Below, one piece after another: positions 58,221 to 64,000 of a stretch of 64,000 bases of DNA. A program made the position numbers and the translations under genes. Below the pieces are notes generated by a model. The model searched no databases and was not told where the DNA came from. It was given only the letters and a program-made list of their open reading frames with translations. Within the stretch, counting starts at the first letter, position 1. Every line of letters begins with the position of its first letter. Origin of the DNA: Streptomyces sp. DvalAA-43 (GTDB lineage Bacteria > Actinomycetota > Actinomycetes > Streptomycetales > Streptomycetaceae); contig NZ_FMBW01000044.1 of assembly GCF_900091725.1 (NCBI RefSeq), forward strand, positions 543,827-607,826. Reading direction: 5' to 3'.

Positions 58221-59192
58221 TCAGCGATAGAGCTCGCGCAGGCGTTCGGCGGCCACGGCGAAACGCTCCCGCAGGGCGGCCGGTTCCAGGACCTCCGACT
58301 CCGGCCCCAGGGCGAGGAGTTGACCGTAGGCGACCTCGTAGGACTCGACCGCCAGGGTGACCGTGAGCCACCCCTCGGCATCGGGCGGCCCGGCCGCGTC
58401 CAGCGCCTCTTGGACCGCCGAACGGTCCATGGTGTACGGCAGTCGGCGTACGCCCTCCGGCGACACCCGTACCGTCACCTCGGCCCGCAGCAGCGACCGG
58501 GCGAACTGGGCGGCCCGTTCGTCCCAGAAGCCCGGCAGATCGAACCGCTCGTCGCGCTCGAACCGCTCCTCCGACACCGCCACGGCCGAGAACCGGTCGA
58601 TCCGGTACACCCGGAAGTCGTCCCCCACCCGGGCGCAGACGTACCAGACCCCGGCCTTCAGGACGAGCCCGTGCGGTGCCATCTCCCGCTCGACCTCGCC
58701 GTCCGCACCGCCCCGGCGGTAGCGGGCGCGGACGATCCGGTCGTCCCAGACGGCCTCGGCGACGGCCGGCAGCAGTTCGGGGGTGACCGGTTCCTGGTAC
58801 CAGCCGGGAGCGTCCAGGTGGAAGCGCCGGCCGGCGCTGTCGGAGGCGTCCCGCAGGGAGGGCAGCAGGGCCGCCGACACCTTGAGCCGGGCGGCGGACG
58901 CGGCGTCCTCCAGACCCATCTCGCGCAGGGCGGACGGCAGTCCGGAGAGGAAGAGCGCCTCGGCCTCGTCACGGGCGAGGCCGGTGAGACGGGTGCGGTA
59001 GCCGCCGACCAGCCGGTAGCCCCCGGCCCGGCCCCGGTCCGCGTACACCGGGACACCCGCCTCCGAGAGCGCCTGCGCGTCCCGGGTGACGGTCCGCTCG
59101 GACACCTCCAGCTCCCGGGCCAGCTCCGCGGCGGTCATGGCGGGGCGGGACTGCAGGAGCAGCACCATTCTGATCAGACGGGCAGCACGCAT
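58221..59192 (-). CDS. WYL-domain transcriptional regulator
   Basis: 323 residues. The N-terminal winged helix is LIRMVLLLQSRPAMTAAELARELEVSERTVTRDAQALSEAGVPV (HTH_11), then a WYL domain (RYRRGGADG, KAGVWYVCARVGDDFRVYRIDRF) and a WCX-like C-terminus. WYL proteins sense nucleotides or other small ligands and often regulate DNA-damage or phage-defence genes. It lies between DUF4240 and aceE on the same strand, but both gaps are over 60 bases. Confidence 0.9.
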   Translation of the reverse strand: MRAARLIRMVLLLQSRPAMTAAELARELEVSERTVTRDAQALSEAGVPVYADRGRAGGYRLVGGYRTRLTGLARDEAEALFLSGLPSALREMGLEDAASAARLKVSAALLPSLRDASDSAGRRFHLDAPGWYQEPVTPELLPAVAEAVWDDRIVRARYRRGGADGEVEREMAPHGLVLKAGVWYVCARVGDDFRVYRIDRFSAVAVSEERFERDERFDLPGFWDERAAQFARSLLRAEVTVRVSPEGVRRLPYTMDRSAVQEALDAAGPPDAEGWLTVTLAVESYEVAYGQLLALGPESEVLEPAALRERFAVAAERLRELYR

Positions 59193-59253
59193 GCGGCCAT
59201 TGTGGCCGCATGCCGCGCGGAGGCGGCCGGGCGTGTGCCCGGCCGCCCGCACA

Positions 59254-61923
59254 TCACAGCCCGTACCGCTCCCGGGCCTCCTTGACCGAGGACGCGGTGA
59301 CCTCGCCGCGGCGGGCCAGCTGGGCCAGGGCCGCGACCGCGATCGAACGGGCGTCGACGCCGAAGTGGCGGCGGGCCGCGTCACGGGTGTCCGAGAGGCC
59401 GAAGCCGTCCGTGCCGAGCGAGGACCAGTCCTGCTCCACCCACTGGCTGATCTGGTCCGGGACCTGACGCATCCAGTCGCTGACCGCGACGACCGGGCCC
59501 GGAGCGCCCTCCAGTGCCTGGGTCACGTACGGAACCCGCTGCTCACCGCGGAGCAGCGCCTCGTCGCACTCCAGCGCCTCGCGGCGCAGCTCGCCCCAGG
59601 AGGTGGCGGACCAGACATCTGCCGTGACACCCCAGTCCGCGGCCAGCAGCTCCTGCGCCTCCAGGGCCCAGTGGATCGCCGTGCCGGAGGCCAGCAGCTG
59701 GACCCTCGGGACCTCCGGCGAGGCCGGCGTGCCCTCCTTGAAGCGGTACAGACCCTTGACGATGCCCTCCTCGACGCCCTCCGGCATCGCGGGCTGCGGC
59801 TTCGGCTCGTTGTAGACCGTCAGGTAGTAGAAGACGTTCTCGGCCTCGGGGCCGTACATCCGCCGCAGACCGTCCTTGACGATCACCGCGATCTCGTACG
59901 CGAACGCCGGGTCGTAGTTGAGCGACGCGGGGTTCGTGGCGGCGATCAGCTGCGAGTGGCCGTCCGCGTGCTGGAGGCCCTCGCCGGTCAGCGTCGTACG
60001 GCCCGCCGTGGCACCGACGATGAAGCCCTTGCCGAGCTGGTCGGCGAGCTGCCACATCTGGTCGCCGGTCCGCTGCCAGCCGAACATCGAGTAGAAGATG
60101 TAGAAGGGGATCATCGTCTCGCCGTGCGTCGCGTACGACGTCGAGGCGGCGATGAAGTCGGCCATGGCCCCGGCCTCGGTGATCCCCTCGTTGAGGATCT
60201 GGCCGTCCTTGGCCTCCTTGTAGTACATCAGCTGGTCGCGGTCGACCGGCTCGTACGTCTGGCCCAGGGGCGAGTAGATGCCGGCCGACGGGAACAGCGA
60301 CTCCATGCCGAAGGTACGGGCCTCGTCCGGGACGATCGGAACCCAGCGCCTGCCGGTCTCCTTGTCCCGCATCAGGTCCTTGACCAGGCGCACGAAGGCC
60401 ATCGTGGTGGCCATCTCCTGCTTGCCGGAGCCCTTCTTCAGCGCGGCGAACGCGCGCTCCTCGGGCTGCGGCAGCGCCACCGCGTGCACCCGGCGGGCCG
60501 GGGCGGGGCCGCCGAGGGCGGCACGGCGCTCCTGGAGGTAGCGGACCTCGGGGGAGTCGGCGCCCGGGTGGCCGTAGGGCACCAGGCCGTCGGTGAAGGC
60601 GCTGTCCGGGATCGGGAGTCCGAGCAGCTCGCGCATGTCCTTGAACTCGTCCACCGAGAGCTTCTTCATCTGGTGGTTGGCGTTCTTGGACTCGAAGCCC
60701 TTGCCGAGCGTGAAGCCCTTCACCGTCTGGGCGAGGATCACGGTCGGCGCGCCCTTGTGCGCCAGGGCCGCCCGGTAGGCCGCGTACACCTTGCGGGCCT
60801 CGTGGCCGCCGCGCGAGGTGTAGAAGCACTCGGCGATCTTCGCGTCCGTGAGCAGCTTCGCCAGCTCGGCGAGCGCGGGCTCGGCGCCGAAGAAGTGCTC
60901 GCGGATGTAGGCGACGTCACGGGTGGCGTACGTCTGGAACTGCGCGTCCGGGACCTCCCGGAGCCGGCGGACCAGCGCGCCCGTGGTGTCCAGCCGGAAC
61001 AGCTCGTCCCAGGCGGAACCCCAGAGCGTCTTGACGACGTTCCAGCCTGCGCCGCGGAACGCGCCCTCCAGCTCCTGGACCACACGGAAGTTGGCGCGGA
61101 CCGGGCCGTCGAGGCGCTGCAGGTTGCAGTTGATGACGAAGGTCAGGTTGTCGAGCCGCTCACGGGCCGCGAGGGCGAGGGCGGCGGTCGACTCGGGCTC
61201 GTCCATCTCGCCGTCGCCCAGGAAGGCCCAGACGTGCGAGTTCGACGTGTCCTTGATGTTGCGGTTGGCCAGGTAGCGGTTGAAGCGCGCCTGGTAGATC
61301 GCCGAGAGCGGGCCGAGGCCCATCGACACGGTGGGGAACTCCCACAGCCAGGGCAGCCGCCGCGGGTGCGGGTAGGACGGCAGTCCGTCGCCGCCCGCCT
61401 CCTGGCGGAAGTTGTCGAGCTGCTGCTCGCTCAGCCGGCCGTCGAGGAAGGCGCGGGCGTAGATGCCGGGGGAGGCGTGGCCCTGGATGTAGAGCTGGTC
61501 GCCGGAGCCGTCCCCCTCCTTGCCGCGGAAGAAGTGGTTGAAGCCTGTCTCGTACAGCCAGGCCGCCGAGGCGAAGGTGGCGATGTGGCCGCCGACGCCG
61601 TAGCGGGCGCCGCGGGTGACCATCGCGGCCGCGTTCCAGCGGTTCCAGGCGGTGATCCTGGACTCCATCTCCAGATCGCCGTCGAACGCGGGCTCGGCGG
61701 CGGTCGGGATGGTGTTGACGTAATCGGTCTCCAGCAGCTTGGGCAGCGCGATGCCGGCGCCCTCCGCGTGCTGGAGCGAGCGCCGCATGAGGTACGCGGC
61801 GCGGTGCGGGCCCGCGGCCTTGGTGACGGCATCCAGGGAGGCCGCCCATTCGGCGGTCTCCTCGGGGTCACGGTCCGGGAGCTGGTCGAGCTCGCTCGGA
61901 AGCTTTCCTACGGGGTCGGTCAT
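59254..61923 (-). CDS. aceE: Pyruvate dehydrogenase E1, homodimeric type
   Basis: 889 residues, typical for AceE. It has IQGHASPGIYARAFLDGRL and the thiamine diphosphate motif FLGDGEMDEPESTAAL...NLTFVINCN, GGHEARKVYAAY, EGITEAGAMADF and GEGLQHADGHS. It decarboxylates pyruvate and passes acetyl to the lipoyl arm of E2. GGAAGG precedes the ATG 61923. In actinobacteria this E1 shares one E2 with oxoglutarate dehydrogenase; a matching E2 gene lies 1 kb upstream. A 15-bp palindrome lies 100 bp before the start. Confidence 0.96.
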   Translation of the reverse strand: MTDPVGKLPSELDQLPDRDPEETAEWAASLDAVTKAAGPHRAAYLMRRSLQHAEGAGIALPKLLETDYVNTIPTAAEPAFDGDLEMESRITAWNRWNAAAMVTRGARYGVGGHIATFASAAWLYETGFNHFFRGKEGDGSGDQLYIQGHASPGIYARAFLDGRLSEQQLDNFRQEAGGDGLPSYPHPRRLPWLWEFPTVSMGLGPLSAIYQARFNRYLANRNIKDTSNSHVWAFLGDGEMDEPESTAALALAARERLDNLTFVINCNLQRLDGPVRANFRVVQELEGAFRGAGWNVVKTLWGSAWDELFRLDTTGALVRRLREVPDAQFQTYATRDVAYIREHFFGAEPALAELAKLLTDAKIAECFYTSRGGHEARKVYAAYRAALAHKGAPTVILAQTVKGFTLGKGFESKNANHQMKKLSVDEFKDMRELLGLPIPDSAFTDGLVPYGHPGADSPEVRYLQERRAALGGPAPARRVHAVALPQPEERAFAALKKGSGKQEMATTMAFVRLVKDLMRDKETGRRWVPIVPDEARTFGMESLFPSAGIYSPLGQTYEPVDRDQLMYYKEAKDGQILNEGITEAGAMADFIAASTSYATHGETMIPFYIFYSMFGWQRTGDQMWQLADQLGKGFIVGATAGRTTLTGEGLQHADGHSQLIAATNPASLNYDPAFAYEIAVIVKDGLRRMYGPEAENVFYYLTVYNEPKPQPAMPEGVEEGIVKGLYRFKEGTPASPEVPRVQLLASGTAIHWALEAQELLAADWGVTADVWSATSWGELRREALECDEALLRGEQRVPYVTQALEGAPGPVVAVSDWMRQVPDQISQWVEQDWSSLGTDGFGLSDTRDAARRHFGVDARSIAVAALAQLARRGEVTASSVKEARERYGL

Positions 61924-62021
61924 GATCGCCGCCTTCCGGAGTGGAGGGGGGTGGAGAAGGCCCTGACTGGCAGGACAGGGCGATGGGGCCGGTGGGCCCG
62001 CGGAGTGAACTGTAAGGCGCC

Positions 62022-62036
62022 GATCGATGATCGATC
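62022..62036. promoter_or_regulatory. 15-bp perfect palindrome upstream of aceE
   Basis: GATCGAT-G-ATCGATC is a perfect dyad, 99 bases upstream of the aceE ATG and in AT-rich DNA. It may be an operator or part of the aceE promoter. The protein is not known. Confidence 0.45.
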
Positions 62037-62191
62037 AAAGGGTGAAGGGCAAAACTTCTCGATATGAAGAAATTGGCATGCGGTGCCGCGAAAGGGGGCA
62101 CGGAGTGACGGGATTTATCGTACAAATAGGGCGCCCAACCGCACAGGCGAGCGCCCCCTGCGACAGATGCGTATGGCGCCCTCGGATGCCC

Positions 62192-62815
62192 TCAGGCGCG
62201 CGGCGCGCAGCCGAGCACATGGGCCTTGACCAGTACCCCGATGTCCGGATCCTTGCGCAGGAACGCCTCGATGAGGGCCTCGTGCTCCTCCGCGTACGAC
62301 TTCTGCACCGTGCCCAGCCACCGGATCGACAGGGCGGTGAACACCTCGATGCCCAGCCCCTCCCAGGTGTGCAGCAGCACCGCGTTCCCGGCGGCCCGCA
62401 CCATCTCGCGGTGGAAGCCCACGGTGTGCCGGACCTGCGCCTCGCCGTCGGCCAGCCGGTCCGCCTCGTAGAGCGCCGTCACATGCGGCGTGAGGCGCGA
62501 GCAGTCCTCGCCGAGGGTGGGCGCCGCCAGCTCCGCCGCGATCTGCTCCAGACCGGCCCGTACCGGATAGCTCTCCTCCAGGTCGGCGGCGGTGAGATTG
62601 CGGACCCGTACGCCCTTGTTGGGCGCCGACTCGATCAGCCGGAGCGTCTCCAGCTCCCTCAGCGCCTCGCGTACGGGCGTCTGGCTGACCTCCAGCTCGG
62701 TGGCGATCCGGCGCTCCACGATCCGCTCACCGGGCTTCCAGCGCCCGCTGACGATCCCGTCCACGATGTGCTCGCGGATCTGTTCGCGCAGCGAGTGGAC
62801 GACGGGCGGGGTCAT
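62192..62815 (-). CDS. GntR-family regulator, FadR subfamily
   Basis: 207 residues from ATG 62815, with AAGGAG eight bases upstream. The N-terminal winged helix (LREQIREHIVDGIVSGRWKPGERIVERRIATELEVSQTPVREALREL) is followed by an FCD ligand domain with helical YPVRAGLEQIAAEL, GFHREMVRAAGNAVLLHTW. The ligand is probably a small organic acid. It lies between E2 and aceE on the same strand. TGTCTAGACA upstream fits its own operator. Confidence 0.92.
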   Translation of the reverse strand: MTPPVVHSLREQIREHIVDGIVSGRWKPGERIVERRIATELEVSQTPVREALRELETLRLIESAPNKGVRVRNLTAADLEESYPVRAGLEQIAAELAAPTLGEDCSRLTPHVTALYEADRLADGEAQVRHTVGFHREMVRAAGNAVLLHTWEGLGIEVFTALSIRWLGTVQKSYAEEHEALIEAFLRKDPDIGVLVKAHVLGCAPRA

Positions 62816-62878
62816 GAGGGGCTCCTTCGGGGCAAACCGGTGCCTTCGCACCATCACGATTGCCGGGGCGACCGGTGG

Positions 62879-62888
62879 TGTCTAGACA
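62879..62888. promoter_or_regulatory. TGTCTAGACA palindrome, probable GntR operator
   Basis: This perfect 10-bp palindrome is 64 bases upstream of the GntR ATG. It matches the FadR-subfamily pattern of GT-M and K-AC half-sites. It overlaps the region before the hairpin at 62894, and would serve as an autoregulatory operator. Confidence 0.5.
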
Positions 62889-62893
62889 ATACG

Positions 62894-62934
62894 GCGGCGC
62901 CCCCGTCCGGAAGTGTTCCGTACGGGGGCGCCGC
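62894..62934. terminator. Terminator hairpin of the E2 gene
   Basis: GCGGCGCCCCCGT (62894-62906) pairs with its exact complement (62922-62934), and an inner CGGAA-GTG-TTCCG extends the stem after one mismatch. It lies 28 bases past the E2 stop and separates it from the GntR gene. Confidence 0.8.
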
Positions 62935-62961
62935 TGGTGAGGCTGGTTACAGCAGTGGTGC

Positions 62962-64000
62962 TCAGAGGCCGAGCTCGACCTCGAACTCACCGGCCTCCAG
63001 GATCGCCTTGACCGAGGTCAGGTAACGGGCGGCGTCCGCGCCGTCCACCAGACGGTGGTCGTAGGAGAGCGAGAGGTACGTCATGTCGCGGACACCGATG
63101 ACGGTGCCCTCCTCGGTCTCGATGACCGCCGGGCGCTTGACCGTGGCACCGATGCCCAGGATGGCCGCCTGGTTCGGCGGCACGATGACGGTGTCGAACA
63201 GCGCACCGCGCGAACCGGTGTTGCTGATGGTGAAGGTGGCACCGGACATGTCGTCCGGCGTCAGGCCGCCACCGCGGGCCTTGCCGGCCAGCTCGGCGGT
63301 CTTCTTCGAGATACCGGCGATGTTCAGGTCGCCCGCACCCTTGATGACCGGGGTCATCAGACCCTTCTCGGCGTCCACGGCGATGCCGATGTTCTCCGAG
63401 TCGAAGTACGTGATGGTGCCCTCGTCCTCGTTGATCCGGGCGTTGACGACCGGGTGGGCCTTCAGCGCCTGGGCCGCCGCCTTGACGTAGAACGGCATCG
63501 GGGACAGCTTGACGCCCTCGCGGGCGGCGAACGCGTCCTTCGCCTTGTTGCGCAGCTTCATCAGCTTGGTGACGTCGACCTCGACGACCGAGGTCAGCTG
63601 GGCCTGCGAGTGCAGGGCCTTCATCATGTTCTCGCCGATGACCTTGCGCATGCGGGTCATCTTGACCGTCTGACCGCGCAGCGGGGACGCCTCCAGCTTC
63701 GGCGCCTTCGAGGCGGCCGGAGCAGCGGCGGCGGCGACCGGAGCCGGGGCAGCGGCGGCGGCCCTGGCGGCCTCCGCGGCGGCGACGACGTCCTGCTTGC
63801 GGATGCGGCCACCGACGCCGGTGCCCTTGACCGCGCCCAGGTCGACGCCGTTCTCGGCGGCGAGCTTGCGGACCAGCGGTGTGACGTAGGCGCCGTCGTC
63901 ACCGGAGGTCGCGGCCGGGGCGACCGGAGCCGGGGCGGCGACGGGCGCCGGGGCGGCCGGAGCCACCGGAGCCGGAGCGGCGACCGGGGCGGCGGGCGCC
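62962..64000 (-). CDS. sucB: 2-oxoacid dehydrogenase E2 acyltransferase (5' end off the window)
   Basis: The C-terminal 345 residues are visible; the lipoyl domain(s) lie beyond the right edge. From the edge there is an Ala/Pro/Val linker, then the peripheral subunit-binding domain (YVTPLVRKLAAENGVDLGAV...GRIRKQDV), a second Ala-rich linker and the catalytic domain with MTRMRKVIGENMM and the active-site DHRLVDGADAARYL. Annotated as dihydrolipoamide succinyl/acetyltransferase; actinobacterial E2 of this type serves both PDH and ODH. It probably docks with AceE encoded nearby. Confidence 0.93.
   Translation of the reverse strand, partial: APAAPVAAPAPVAPAAPAPVAAPAPVAPAATSGDDGAYVTPLVRKLAAENGVDLGAVKGTGVGGRIRKQDVVAAAEAARAAAAAPAPVAAAAAPAASKAPKLEASPLRGQTVKMTRMRKVIGENMMKALHSQAQLTSVVEVDVTKLMKLRNKAKDAFAAREGVKLSPMPFYVKAAAQALKAHPVVNARINEDEGTITYFDSENIGIAVDAEKGLMTPVIKGAGDLNIAGISKKTAELAGKARGGGLTPDDMSGATFTISNTGSRGALFDTVIVPPNQAAILGIGATVKRPAVIETEEGTVIGVRDMTYLSLSYDHRLVDGADAARYLTSVKAILEAGEFEVELGL

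Noticed and set aside
62128..62182. AGGGCGCC/GGCGCCCT inverted repeat as a terminator of the GntR gene
   Set aside because: The 8-bp arms are 39 bases apart and the right arm lies before the stop region; other pairings are equally possible.

Overview
This 64 kb window is high-GC actinomycete DNA with strong GC bias at third codon positions, frequent GTG starts and AAGGAG-type ribosome sites. The gene content and order (malR-malEFG-aglA, amylase and pullulanase, glnII, glnA (GSI), lipA, lipB, aceE, sucB-type E2) match what I recall of the Streptomyces coelicolor core chromosome around SCO2181-SCO2232, read in reverse. I therefore call it a Streptomyces chromosome. I see no rRNA, tRNA, insertion sequence, prophage or CRISPR array.

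Layout. 1-3.6 kb: a TetR regulator (cut by the left edge) diverges from an APC permease and amidohydrolase operon across a near-perfect 23-bp dyad. 3.6-19.7 kb: a PAP2 phosphatase, then the maltose/maltodextrin block. MalR diverges from malE-malF-malG-aglA, a second MalR-like LacI regulator is translationally coupled to aglA, then come a secreted alpha-amylase and a 1774-residue secreted amylase-pullulanase. GCAA/TTGC and CTTGCA repeats lie in front of malE and the amylase, so uptake and extracellular starch breakdown are probably co-regulated. No ATPase gene accompanies the importer; in Streptomyces the shared MsiK supplies it. 19.9-36.3 kb: accessory and regulatory genes, namely an STAND-type ATPase, a ferredoxin-reductase/PF10118 hydrolase/TetR operon, a membrane protein with a sigma-factor-like N-terminus, a Tat-exported alpha-N-acetylglucosaminidase (GH89), an AhpD-like protein with MarR, a two-component pair divergent from an MMPL exporter, and a winged-helix regulator without a receiver domain.

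36.7-46.8 kb: two glutamine synthetases, GSII (glnII) and GSI (glnA), each preceded by a four-part GlnR box with 6-nt spacers. Between them lies a two-gene operon that is the most unusual item in the window: a TROVE/vWA-like protein overlapping by 4 nt an ARPP-2-like protein with a Fis-like C-terminal helix-turn-helix. Nearby are an oxidoreductase, a MarR/hydrolase divergent pair with a clear operator, an ArsC-like protein and small conserved proteins. 46.9-50.6 kb: an RDD membrane protein, a DUF4191 protein, a small protein, and lipoate synthesis (lipA, lipB).

50.9-64 kb: a large TPR regulator with a glycine/alanine-rich linker, an FAD oxidoreductase, a TIGR01777 epimerase, a GNAT, TetR/SDR, DUF4240 and WYL genes, then pyruvate dehydrogenase E1 (aceE), a FadR-type GntR regulator and the 3' part of the E2 acyltransferase gene. 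LipA and LipB make the lipoyl cofactor used by that E2, so the right end is functionally linked. Many convergent gene pairs are separated by perfect GC-rich hairpins, and three gene ends carry short tandem duplications that include the stop codon.
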